A stretch of DNA of 22,047 nt from Gemmatimonadaceae bacterium. Lineage in GTDB: Bacteria; Gemmatimonadota; Gemmatimonadetes; Gemmatimonadales; Gemmatimonadaceae. The position numbers were made by a program, and so were the translations under genes. Position 1 is the first letter of the stretch; each line of letters begins with the position of its first letter. Below are positions 1 to 8,169 of the stretch, piece after piece. The stretch is taken from the NCBI GenBank assembly GCA_025357975.1, contig JANYKY010000111.1:1-22047 (forward strand). Reading direction: 5' to 3'. The notes under the pieces were generated by a model that searched no databases, was not told the DNA's origin, and worked only from the letters and a program-made list of their open reading frames with translations.

Positions 1-2
1 AG

Positions 3-242
3 TCTGCGGTCAAACCCGCCGCCAAGAAAACGGCACCCGCAAAAAAGGGCGCTTCGACCAGCAAGAGCTCCGCGAAAAGCTCTTCAAAATCCGCTTCGAA
101 GGCTGCGTCCAAGGCTTCACCGAAAGCCGCAGTGAAAAAAAGCAGCACATCAAAAGGCAGCACATCAAAAGGCGGCGCATCAAAGAGCGCATCCAGGAAA
201 GGTGGCTCCGCTGCAAAGAAGGGCGGAAAGGGGCGTCGCTAA
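3..242 (+). CDS. C-terminal Lys/Ala/Ser-rich tail of a truncated upstream gene
   Basis: An open frame runs from the window edge to a TAA at 240-242, giving 79 residues with no start inside the window. The peptide is almost only Lys, Ala, Ser, Gly, Thr and Pro, with motifs such as KPAAKK, APAKKG and STSKG, and it ends KKGGKGRR. Such tails are known from histone H1-like and AlgP-like proteins and as extensions on DNA-binding enzymes, where they bind nucleic acid without folding. The globular part and the protein's identity lie upstream and cannot be told. The opposite strand is also open across this stretch, but its product is an Arg/Leu/Cys-rich artefact of the repeats. The stop lies 12 nt from the stop of the convergent acyltransferase gene. 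Confidence 0.75.
   Translation, partial: SAVKPAAKKTAPAKKGASTSKSSAKSSSKSASKAASKASPKAAVKKSSTSKGSTSKGGASKSASRKGGSAAKKGGKGRR
144..188 (+). repeat. 15-bp in-frame tandem repeat in the basic tail
   Basis: The unit AGCACATCAAAAGGC occurs at 144-158 and again, identically, at 159-173. A diverged third copy (GGCGCATCAAAGAGC) fills 174-188. Each unit encodes five residues (STSKG, STSKG, GASKS), so copy-number change would lengthen or shorten the tail without a frameshift. Confidence 0.8.
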
Positions 243-254
243 AACGACGCTCGG

Positions 255-896
255 TTAGCTGAGCTCGCGCGCGACTTCAATGTCCAACGCGTCGAGCTCG
301 TGCTCCAGGTTCAACTCGAGCCGGCGTGTGAACTGAGGTATGGCGTCCTCAGATCGCGCGACCGGCTCTCCTATTCGTACGAAGCATGCAGGCTTCTCTT
401 CTTTCAGAAACTCATACCGGACTGCGATTGGAATCACAATCGCATCGCACACGTCGCGCGCGATGCGAGCGAGGCCTGACTTGAATTTCATCCGCACCCG
501 CGATGGGTAAATCGCACCCTGCGGACACATCCACAGAATCGGCTGCTTGCCCGTGCGTAACACGCTGGCCGAATGTTCGACAACAGCTCGCGCATCGGAG
601 AGCCCACTTTCGGTTGGTCCGAAGAAGCCGAGGTGCCGAAAAAAGGGATATTTTTTGATTTGTTCGCCTTCCATCAGTGCATGGAGCTCTCGCCGGAATA
701 AGTCATGCGTTAGATGCACCGGAACAACAGCGTCCCACCAGGCGCTGTGGTTCATGTAGGCGATCACCGGACGATCGGTTTTCGGAAACGTGATTCCGCT
801 CATTCGGACGCTACCGAATTGTTTCCGTATCAACCGGCGCGCGTATGCCGAAAAGATACTTTCCAGGACGGCAATTTTCTTTGGTTCGATGAGCAT
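255..896 (-). CDS. PlsC-like 1-acyl-glycerophosphate-type acyltransferase
   Basis: This 213-aa protein has the acyltransferase signature HX4D as NHSAWWD (H50 and D55). A later block, CPQGAIYPSR near residue 130, sits where the family has its FPEGTRS phosphate-binding motif, and GLARIA follows. These are hallmarks of the PlsC/LPLAT superfamily, which transfers acyl chains to lysophospholipids or related acceptors at the membrane. The acceptor here is unknown; the Q in place of E in PQG departs from the usual motif. There is no strong transmembrane segment. A TTG lies one codon upstream at 899, but the ATG at 896 is the more likely start. The gene diverges from the hydrolase at 917, leaving about 20 nt between starts, and converges with the basic-tail gene. 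Confidence 0.8.
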   Translation of the reverse strand: MLIEPKKIAVLESIFSAYARRLIRKQFGSVRMSGITFPKTDRPVIAYMNHSAWWDAVVPVHLTHDLFRRELHALMEGEQIKKYPFFRHLGFFGPTESGLSDARAVVEHSASVLRTGKQPILWMCPQGAIYPSRVRMKFKSGLARIARDVCDAIVIPIAVRYEFLKEEKPACFVRIGEPVARSEDAIPQFTRRLELNLEHELDALDIEVARELS

Positions 897-916
897 CAAA
901 CTCGGGGCATGGACAT

Positions 917-1948
917 ATGGACGAGCAGAACGATAACCGCTGGAGAAGAGTTCTGATGTCGGGCGGCGCGCTCATTGGAGCCGCAGCCGCCTACAACGTC
1001 CTCGCACGGAAGGGCGTCGACCAGTTAACGAATCTCATCGGCGGAGAGGAGGGCGGTTTCGATTGGCGCGGTCACCGGATCGCCTTTACAAAGCGCGGGA
1101 GCGGACCCCCGATGCTTCTCATCCACGGTATCCACGCCGCAGCCTGGTCATATGAGTGGCACGACAACGTCGATTATCTTGCGCGCGGCAACACGATCTA
1201 CACAATCGACCTGCTTGGCTTCGGCCGCTCCGATCGCCCTGCCATCCGCTACTCGGCCAGATTGTACATCTCCCTGATTTCCGATTTTGTCCATCAGGTA
1301 GTTGGAGAGCAGTGCGTTCTCGTCGCGACGTCGCTGTCTGCTGCATACGCGATCGTGCTCGGCGCGCGTGATCCCGAGAGATTCCCGGCGATTGCGCTGA
1401 TCGCGCCAACTGGCCTGACACGTCTCAATAAACCTGCTGGAGTCGGCGGTGAAGCAGAGCGGCTGGCGGTCGAAGCGCCGGTTGTCGGAACTGCAATGTT
1501 CAACGCACTCGTTTCGCGCAGAAGCCTTCGCTATTTCCTCGAGAAGAGCTATGCCGATAACACGGTAGTGACGGACGATCTCGTGGACATTTACTACTGG
1601 ACGGCGCATCAGCGCGGGGCTCGCCACGCGCCTGCGGCTTTCATTTCGGGAAATCTCAACATCGATGTACGTCACGCGCTTCGTCGCCTGAGCCAGCCCT
1701 CGCTGTTGATCTGGGGCGAAGAGGGCGCTGCCGCACCAATTGAAGAGTTTCGCGGCTTCCGCGCGATCAAGCCTGATTTCGAGCTCTCTGTGCTGACACC
1801 GGCGGGTGATCTTCCGCACGACGAGCGGCCTCAAGACTTTAATGTTATCCTATCAACATGGCTGAATCGCCTGTCACTCTCCTCCGCGCCCACTCTCGCC
1901 ACGCTCCCTGGAACGCAAGAGGTCTCGCTGCCCACGTCACTGCCTTAG
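917..1948 (+). CDS. Alpha/beta-fold hydrolase with non-canonical nucleophile elbow
   Basis: The 343-aa product has an N-terminal Arg-Arg plus Ala-rich segment that may be a signal or anchor. An alpha/beta hydrolase core follows: oxyanion motif LLIHGIHAAAWS, then YTIDLLGFGRSDRP, then nucleophile elbow VATSLSAAYAI. Near the end are a strand LLIWGEEG, which offers the acid, and GDLPHDERP, which carries the catalytic His. The elbow reads ATSLS instead of GxSxG. The family includes esterases, haloperoxidase-like enzymes and C-C bond hydrolases; no substrate can be named. ATG 917 is used because the basic N-terminus precedes the hydrophobic segment. The in-frame ATG at 956 has a much better ribosome site and is a real alternative. 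The last 30 codons overlap the next gene in another frame. Confidence 0.82.
   Translation: MDEQNDNRWRRVLMSGGALIGAAAAYNVLARKGVDQLTNLIGGEEGGFDWRGHRIAFTKRGSGPPMLLIHGIHAAAWSYEWHDNVDYLARGNTIYTIDLLGFGRSDRPAIRYSARLYISLISDFVHQVVGEQCVLVATSLSAAYAIVLGARDPERFPAIALIAPTGLTRLNKPAGVGGEAERLAVEAPVVGTAMFNALVSRRSLRYFLEKSYADNTVVTDDLVDIYYWTAHQRGARHAPAAFISGNLNIDVRHALRRLSQPSLLIWGEEGAAAPIEEFRGFRAIKPDFELSVLTPAGDLPHDERPQDFNVILSTWLNRLSLSSAPTLATLPGTQEVSLPTSLP
942..950 (+). promoter_or_regulatory. Shine-Dalgarno-like site before the internal ATG of the hydrolase
   Basis: GGAGAAGAG ends 5 nt before the in-frame ATG at 956, whereas the ATG at 917 has only a weak GGGG upstream. If 956 is used, the protein begins MSGGALIGAAAAYN and the divergent promoter space grows from about 20 to 59 nt. 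Confidence 0.45.
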
Positions 1949-2403
1949 TCGACGCTGCAGGCATGCGTCCGACCAATGCGTCGGCACGCGCAGCACCGAC
2001 CGCTCGATCGGTCAGATTCTACGTGGCGAGCGGTTTGCTCGATCGCCCCGAGGGCACGGGCACCGCAGCGACATACAACTATCGCCATCTGCTGCAGCTC
2101 CTCGGAATCAAGATCCGGCAGCGCGAAGGCCAGAGTCTCGAGAAAATAAAAATCGAGATGAAAGACGTTACCGGCGATGCGCTCGAACGTCGCATTGCAA
2201 CATCTCTCGCACCGGCACTGACGTCAGGCGCCGATTCAACTGCTGAACGGGAAGATGGCAACACGCATAGCTGGCGTCGCGCGCCGATTGCTGATGGCAT
2301 CGAGCTTCACATTCGCGAAGACAGTCCGGCTGCTCGCGAAGAAGCGGTCATCGCAATGCGCGAGGCCGTCCGCGCGGCGCTCGGCCGCGCTGACATTCGT
2401 TAA
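1858..2403 (+). CDS. MerR-family-like transcriptional regulator
   Basis: Residues 48-105 (TARSVRFYVASGLLDRP, then YNYRHLLQLLGIKIRQREG) are typical of the MerR DNA-binding domain, including the R-F-Y wing entry and the coiled region after it. The segment before it (WNARGLAAHVTALVDAAG) replaces the usual N-terminal helix. The C-terminal half is short, with no cysteines for metal sensing, and ends in an acidic/basic helix (AREEAVIAMREAV). The ligand is unknown. The ATG at 1858 lies inside the hydrolase gene, 91 nt before its stop and in a different frame. An in-frame ATG at 1963 would avoid the overlap but lose the WNARGL segment. Neither has a strong ribosome site. Co-transcription suggests it regulates, or is regulated with, the hydrolase. 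Confidence 0.75.
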   Translation: MAESPVTLLRAHSRHAPWNARGLAAHVTALVDAAGMRPTNASARAAPTARSVRFYVASGLLDRPEGTGTAATYNYRHLLQLLGIKIRQREGQSLEKIKIEMKDVTGDALERRIATSLAPALTSGADSTAEREDGNTHSWRRAPIADGIELHIREDSPAAREEAVIAMREAVRAALGRADIR

Positions 2404-2407
2404 AAAC

Positions 2408-3613
2408 TCAGATGTAGCTAAGCCACCGGTCACGCCTGCGTGACTTGAGATTGGCAAACCAGCGGCACGGCAGATACATGATGAGAACGACGAGCGCCCA
2501 CGCGACGTAAACACCAGGCAGAGTCGCGCCGTACCACTTCGGGAACGATGCGGTATCGAGACTCAGGAATCCGGCAGTGCCCCCCTGCCACAGGGCAAGC
2601 GCAGCCGCGAGAATGTGTATAACGTAGATGTGACCGAGGTAGTAGAACATCGGCACCCTTCCATAAACGCTCACGGCACTGGCGATTGGCCCACGCGTGT
2701 CTTCAAACAAGGCAAGCGCAATTAGCGTTGGTCCGAGCGTCATCAACAGGTAGTCGAGCGACGGGGGATACTTCAACGGATTGAGAAACGACGCGATCGT
2801 GAGCGCTTCGGTTCGCTGCGGAGCCCACGGGAGCGGGTTGCCGTAAGCATTCAGGAACCGAATCACAATGAATGCGATGATCGATGCAACGCCGGCACGA
2901 AGGAGAAAACTCCTCCGGCGCTCAGGCTCCCAGCGAAACACATCGCCGAGTACATAGCCAAGCGCCATTACTGCAAACCACGGTACGATCGGGTAGGCGA
3001 TGATGACCAGCGGCTGCGTGGATACCAGTCCGGGCCGGTGAAGGATGTGCCATAACGGGCCGCCGCCGGCCATCGTTGCAGCACCGACATTGTCGAGAAG
3101 GTTGTGTCCTGCAATCGTCACGAGGGCGATCGCGGCGATGATCGGTTTTGGAAGAAATACCAGTCCGGACAGGATCACCATCGACAAACCCAACGCCCAG
3201 ATAACGAGCAGGATGAGCGGAAATCCAAGCTTGAAGTTCCACCCAAGCGCGCTGACCGTGACCTCGAGAACGATGAGCCACAAGCCGCGCGTGAGAAGAA
3301 ACTTGCTGACCTCTTTAGTCGATCTACCGCCCGAAACGGCGAGCGCCGCGCCGACCCCGGCCAGCAGAAAAAAAGTCGGGGCGCAGAAGTGCGTAATCCA
3401 CCGCGTCGCGAACAAGAGTGGCGTCGAACGCGTCAGGTCTTCCGGCTGAAAGTGGAGCTTGCTGAAATAGTCCCGCGTATGGTCGAGTGCCATGATGACC
3501 ATGACAATCCCGCGAACGAGGTCCACCGAAGTGACGCGCCTCCTGACGGCGGGGACCGCATCAGCGGTTATCGGGGCCGGTTCCTGAAGGCTGGCTGCGA
3601 TCGAAACGCTCAC
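2408..3613 (-). CDS. DUF1624/HGSNAT-like integral membrane protein
   Basis: This 401-aa protein begins, after a short cytosolic lead, with RRVTSVDLVRGIVMVIMALDHTRDYFS. That is the signature of the DUF1624/heparan-alpha-glucosaminide N-acetyltransferase catalytic family. About ten hydrophobic helices follow (for example LWLIVLEVTVSALGW and LILLVIWALGLSMVILSGLV), with a conserved-looking RTEALTIASFLNPLKYPPSLDYLLMTLG-type loop near residue 270. Family members acetylate sugars across the membrane using cytosolic acetyl-CoA; the bacterial substrates are mostly unknown. The start is GTG at 3613, overlapping the helicase stop by 4 nt (GTGA), so translation is probably coupled to lhr. It converges with the MerR gene, leaving only 4 nt between stops and no visible terminator. 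Confidence 0.8.
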   Translation of the reverse strand: MSVSIAASLQEPAPITADAVPAVRRRVTSVDLVRGIVMVIMALDHTRDYFSKLHFQPEDLTRSTPLLFATRWITHFCAPTFFLLAGVGAALAVSGGRSTKEVSKFLLTRGLWLIVLEVTVSALGWNFKLGFPLILLVIWALGLSMVILSGLVFLPKPIIAAIALVTIAGHNLLDNVGAATMAGGGPLWHILHRPGLVSTQPLVIIAYPIVPWFAVMALGYVLGDVFRWEPERRRSFLLRAGVASIIAFIVIRFLNAYGNPLPWAPQRTEALTIASFLNPLKYPPSLDYLLMTLGPTLIALALFEDTRGPIASAVSVYGRVPMFYYLGHIYVIHILAAALALWQGGTAGFLSLDTASFPKWYGATLPGVYVAWALVVLIMYLPCRWFANLKSRRRDRWLSYI

Positions 3614-6600
3614 TCGGATTCTCCGATGTCTGGAAGCAATAGATAACGCGCATTCTTCTCGCCGCGTAAATGCTCTGCAAGAACTTCTTTCGCTTTTCTG
3701 ACATGGTCTTTCTCCAGCCAGTCGGCGATTACCACACGCTTTCCTCGGCCCTCGACCGATATCACGACCCTGCCTCCGCGTGTGACGATCAAGGCCCCGG
3801 ACCCTCGTGGTCGCGACAGTGGGTCCCGGTCCGCCAGATCGAGTGGGAGGTTGTAGACGTTCGCGGGGTCGCTCGCTGCGAGCGCAATAAACGGCTTTTC
3901 TGCATCCTCCTCAGCCGCAATTGCGCGGAGTTGCTCTACTGCTGAAATCGATGCGAACTGCGCCCCAGCCAGACCTTTTACGAAGTATCCGCGTCTGGCT
4001 TCGCCCTTGAATTCCATCCGCTTGAGCTCGTGATAGATCGCCCGCCACGAAACCAATGGTCGTTCCCGTCTCCACAGTTCACGTGACACTATCGCGTATC
4101 TATCAAGCCAGTATCGCGCTATTTCGGCAGCTCTTTCCTCCATCGCCGCTGATCGACCAAGTGTGCCGATTCTATATACCATAGACCAGCGGCCACCCCA
4201 GTTCGACTGGACAGCACCCGGTCGATCGGGCCGCTTCCATTTTGGAATCCGTCGTAAGTTGGGTCTTCGTTGTACCACATATCGATTCGAGGATGGGCGA
4301 TAGTCTGCCGGCAGCCATCGCGTCGGATCAGGCCCGGACTGTACCCCAAGCGGTCGCCAGCGAATGATTTCTCGCATTCCTTCGACAGTGTCATTGGTTA
4401 CCAGGCCCGCAGCGGCGAGTTCTCTCAACGCCTCCTTGATTGCAAGGCGAGACAAGCCGGTCACCGCCTCGAGGTCAGACGTGAACGATGCACCTTCCTC
4501 CAGAATTACGGATCGCACTGCCCTGGCATTGTCACTCAACTTCTGCTCCGCGGCGTCTGGTGGCTCTTCGCCAAGCCATAGTGCCCCAGTTCCGCGTTTT
4601 AAAAAACGCAATCGATTCAGCAGCACGACATCAGAGGCAGACTCAGCGTTGGTTTCGCCGACCCAGACTACTTCTCCGGTCGAAAAAAAATCTGACAACC
4701 AAGCGGGGTCGTAACCGGGAATTCGCGCGCGCAGATAATCACGTTCCCACGACTTGGCCGGCCGAGCCATACCATAGAGCTGCCTCATGACTGTCGCGAC
4801 TCCGTCTCGGCCCGTCAGAGCATCACGCGGATCTACATGCTGCCATCGCTGCACCAGCTCCGCGTATACGGGCAGCTCGACAGCCTGAATTTGCTTTCGA
4901 AGCGCTGCAAGAGCACGACGTCGCGCGACTTCCGCGATTCGGCGCGAGACCCATTCGGGCTCGGAGACATCTTTTCGAAACCGCCCGCGCACGAGCTTGC
5001 CCGTACGTTGCCATTCACTTAGACGCGATTCAATCCAGCGTTCATCCCATGCGTATCGCTCACTTATCTCGCGGGCTGTCACAGGACCAGACAGCGTTAA
5101 AAACCTTGCAAGGATTTCGCGACGGGCCGCACCAGTTGTCATCGCACCGGTGCGCAGGCCATCGGGAATCGCCTCACTCGCTGGCACATCGACCTGATTG
5201 CCTGCGAAGCCGGCGCCACTTCCACCTGATGTGGCAACCCGCACAACACCCATCGCCTCGCTGCCATATGCGGACACATATCGCGGATACGATTCGGTCA
5301 GGATGTAGCGCCATGCGGGCTCGGGGCCAAATGGCAACAGGACGACTCTTCGACTGGAAACGATTTCGTTGAACGGATCGCCCCGAAGCCCTTCATCAGC
5401 GTTTGCTACCCGTGCTCCGAGCTCGGCTTCTGTGAGATCACCAGCTCGATCCAGAAGATGCGCGAGCTCGTCTGCACTTCGGGCTCGCCGCTTTGGCGCG
5501 TAGCCTCCACGCTCCGCCACAATCTGACGAATTGCATCGAGTGTGAGATCGTCCCCCGCTTCCTCGCCCATCACTTCGCCGAGCAGCGAGCGATCGATCG
5601 ACAAGAGGGCTGCCGACTGTTCGGCGCGCGGAGTGTCGTCACCGTATAGCCAGTCCATCACAAAGCCGAACTGAAGGCTCGCTGCAAATGGCGATGGTAC
5701 TTCGGTCTGGATGACTTGAATGGCGATTGCGCCGCTTTCTATATCGTTGAGAACGCTCTTCAATCCGCTCATGTCAAATGCATCCTGCAGCACGTCGCGG
5801 TACGTCTCGACCAGGATGGGAAAGCTCGGGAACTCCTTTACCGTCTGGAGAAGGTCCAGCGCTTTCAATCGTTGGAGCCAAAGCGGCATCCGGCGTCGTG
5901 GGTTGCCGCGAGGAAGAAGAAGCGCGCGTGCTGCATTCATCCGGAAGCGGGCGCCGAACAACGATGTGGATCCCACTTCTTCCATCACAAGCTGCTCGGC
6001 TTCAGCGGCCGACAGTCCGAGGAGTGCACCTACTGGCACAGGGCGGCCGAGATCGGGCATGCGAAGCATTACGCCGTCGTCGGTCGTCTGCACCTGTACG
6101 TCCGCGCCATTGAGTGCTTCACGCGCTCTTTGTGCGAGAGCCATTCCCCAAGGGGCATTCACTCTGCCGCCGAATGCAGCGTGGATGACGACACGCACGG
6201 AGCCCGTTTCATCGCGGAAGTGCTCGATGACAATTGTCTTGTCGTCGGGCACGACACCCGTCGCTGCGCGTTGGGCACCGATGTACTGAATCAAAGAGTT
6301 TGCGGTCGCCGCATCGCAACCATAATTGGCCTCGAGCGTTCGCGCCGAGGTTCCCTCGGCGAGCTCCCGGCGCAATGCTCCCACGCGGTGACTCAACTCG
6401 AGCGATCGCGCTCCGTACTCTCCGTGCCAGAACGGCATTCGCGCGGCCATTCCCGGAGCTGGATTGACGATTACCCTGTCATGCTCGATTGCAGCAATTC
6501 GCCATGTGGTGGAGCCGAGCTGAAACACGTCTCCGACTCGCGATTCGTGGACGAATTCTTCGTCGAGCTCACCGAGCCGTGTGCGATCGGGAAGATTTAC

Positions 6601-8121
6601 GGTGTAAAGACCGCGGTCGGGGATGGTACCGCCAGATATCACGGCAGTCATTCGAGCGGCGCGGTCCCCCGTGACGCGATCAGTCACTCGATCCCAGGTG
6701 ACACGCGCCTCGAGCTCGCTCGCAATATCGGACGGGTATTTCCCCGACAGCATCGATAGCACTTCATCGAACGCAGCGCGGCTCAAGCGATGATAGGGAT
6801 ACGACCGACGAGCGAGATCGAACAGGTCGCTTGCTTTCCAGTCGTCTATCGAAGCGGCGGCAACTATTACCTGTGCAAGAACATCGAGTGCGTTCTGCAC
6901 GACTCGGGTTGGCTCTACTTCGCCAGCGCGCATCGCTGCGACAATTGCGGCGATCTCCACCGCATCATCTCGAAAAGTGGGAACGAGAATTCCCTTGCTT
7001 GCAACGCCCAGTGTATGGCCGGCGCGACCAATCCGCTGGAGTCCAGCGGAGACACGTTTGGGCGATTGAAGCTGGATGACCAGATCCACCGATCCGATAT
7101 CGATACCGAGCTCGAGCGAGCTCGTCGTCACGAGCGCGCGCAGCTCGCCTGCCTTGAGTCGTTCCTCGAGCATATGGCGCCGCTCGCGTGACAGCGAGCC
7201 GTGGTACGGCTGCGCAATTTCTTCTTCTGCGAGTGCGTTCACCTTGCCGGCAATTTTCTCTGCCTGCGCGCGATTATTGACGAAGATGAGTGTTGTTTTC
7301 GACGCGCGAACGTGATTGAGTACGAGAGGAACAACGGCTGGCCAGACGCTTCCGCCGATATTGCCGAGGTCAGGAACGGGAGATTCGACCGTAATCTCCA
7401 TTTTCTTTACGAGGCCGCAGTCGACGACGGTTACCTGGCGATAGGTCGGATTGCCTGCTGGGCCAGCCTGGCATCCGCCAAGGTACCGGGCGACTTCGTC
7501 GAGCGGCCGTTGCGTAGCAGACAGGCCAATTCGCTGGGGCGGCCGTGAAGTCAGCGCTTCCAGTCGTTCGAGGGTAAGTGCCAGGTGTGCACCGCGCTTG
7601 CTGCCCGCAATTGCGTGAATCTCATCGACGATCACAGCGCGTGTCGTGCTGAACATTCCGCGGCCGCGCACGCTTGTCAGCATGATGTTCAGCGACTCTG
7701 GTGTAGTGATCAGGATGTGCGGTGCTTTTCTCAGCATTCGCGCACGCGCAGCTGGGGGCGTGTCGCCGGTTCTAACGCCAACGCGAATTTCTGGAAACGC
7801 CTTTCCTTCCTCCTCGAATCTGCGTTTCAGGTCAGCTAGTGGACCCTCGAGGTTTCTCTGGATGTCGTTGTTCAGCGCCTTGAGCGGCGAGATGTAGAGA
7901 AGATGTACGCCGTTGGCGAGGGGCTCCTTCATCCCTTCGACAATCAGTGCGTTCAGCTCCCAGAGAAACGCTGCGAATGTCTTTCCTGTGCCAGTAGGAG
8001 CGAGGATGAGCGCATGATTTCCGCTTGCGATTGCGGGCCATCCCATGCGCTGCGGCTGGCTTGGTTTTCCAAGCGTTTCCGCAAACCATTTTCGGACGAT
8101 GGGATGGAATTGGCGGTTCAT
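3610..8121 (-). CDS. lhr: Full-length Lhr-type ATP-dependent helicase
   Basis: The 1503-aa product matches the length of long Lhr proteins (about 1500 aa in E. coli and mycobacteria). The RecA1 domain shows Walker A APTGTGKT (K47), the DEIH box at 166-169 and SAT at 201-203. RecA2 shows LIFVNNRAQAEK, TTSSLELGIDIG and QRIGRAGH (362-369). The core continues with a winged helix and beta-barrel (for example WHGEYGARSLELSHRVG near 570) to about residue 850; a long C-terminal part follows, as in the tetramer-forming Lhr-CTD. Lhr enzymes are 3'-5' translocases that unwind RNA:DNA hybrids, and in mycobacteria they belong to a DNA-damage-induced set. It lies 48 nt after the PLD-family gene and overlaps the next gene by 4 nt, so a three-gene operon is likely. 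Confidence 0.95.
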   Translation of the reverse strand: MNRQFHPIVRKWFAETLGKPSQPQRMGWPAIASGNHALILAPTGTGKTFAAFLWELNALIVEGMKEPLANGVHLLYISPLKALNNDIQRNLEGPLADLKRRFEEEGKAFPEIRVGVRTGDTPPAARARMLRKAPHILITTPESLNIMLTSVRGRGMFSTTRAVIVDEIHAIAGSKRGAHLALTLERLEALTSRPPQRIGLSATQRPLDEVARYLGGCQAGPAGNPTYRQVTVVDCGLVKKMEITVESPVPDLGNIGGSVWPAVVPLVLNHVRASKTTLIFVNNRAQAEKIAGKVNALAEEEIAQPYHGSLSRERRHMLEERLKAGELRALVTTSSLELGIDIGSVDLVIQLQSPKRVSAGLQRIGRAGHTLGVASKGILVPTFRDDAVEIAAIVAAMRAGEVEPTRVVQNALDVLAQVIVAAASIDDWKASDLFDLARRSYPYHRLSRAAFDEVLSMLSGKYPSDIASELEARVTWDRVTDRVTGDRAARMTAVISGGTIPDRGLYTVNLPDRTRLGELDEEFVHESRVGDVFQLGSTTWRIAAIEHDRVIVNPAPGMAARMPFWHGEYGARSLELSHRVGALRRELAEGTSARTLEANYGCDAATANSLIQYIGAQRAATGVVPDDKTIVIEHFRDETGSVRVVIHAAFGGRVNAPWGMALAQRAREALNGADVQVQTTDDGVMLRMPDLGRPVPVGALLGLSAAEAEQLVMEEVGSTSLFGARFRMNAARALLLPRGNPRRRMPLWLQRLKALDLLQTVKEFPSFPILVETYRDVLQDAFDMSGLKSVLNDIESGAIAIQVIQTEVPSPFAASLQFGFVMDWLYGDDTPRAEQSAALLSIDRSLLGEVMGEEAGDDLTLDAIRQIVAERGGYAPKRRARSADELAHLLDRAGDLTEAELGARVANADEGLRGDPFNEIVSSRRVVLLPFGPEPAWRYILTESYPRYVSAYGSEAMGVVRVATSGGSGAGFAGNQVDVPASEAIPDGLRTGAMTTGAARREILARFLTLSGPVTAREISERYAWDERWIESRLSEWQRTGKLVRGRFRKDVSEPEWVSRRIAEVARRRALAALRKQIQAVELPVYAELVQRWQHVDPRDALTGRDGVATVMRQLYGMARPAKSWERDYLRARIPGYDPAWLSDFFSTGEVVWVGETNAESASDVVLLNRLRFLKRGTGALWLGEEPPDAAEQKLSDNARAVRSVILEEGASFTSDLEAVTGLSRLAIKEALRELAAAGLVTNDTVEGMREIIRWRPLGVQSGPDPTRWLPADYRPSSNRYVVQRRPNLRRIPKWKRPDRPGAVQSNWGGRWSMVYRIGTLGRSAAMEERAAEIARYWLDRYAIVSRELWRRERPLVSWRAIYHELKRMEFKGEARRGYFVKGLAGAQFASISAVEQLRAIAAEEDAEKPFIALAASDPANVYNLPLDLADRDPLSRPRGSGALIVTRGGRVVISVEGRGKRVVIADWLEKDHVRKAKEVLAEHLRGEKNARYLLLPDIGESE

Positions 8122-8169
8122 GGCGTCATATGCGGCCGGAAAGACCTCTGTGGCGATCCATGTTTGCGG

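Noticed and set aside
10..216. Minus-strand frame antisense to the basic tail
   Set aside because: Its Arg/Leu/Cys/Ser-rich product is the complement of Lys/Ala/Ser codons and repeats; the plus-strand reading is protein-like.
1148..1834. 228-codon minus-strand frame inside the hydrolase gene
   Set aside because: Shadow of a clear alpha/beta hydrolase with no recognisable motifs of its own.
5716..6759. 347-codon plus-strand frame inside lhr
   Set aside because: Its product is rich in His, Cys and Arg and has no motifs; the minus strand there encodes conserved Lhr sequence.
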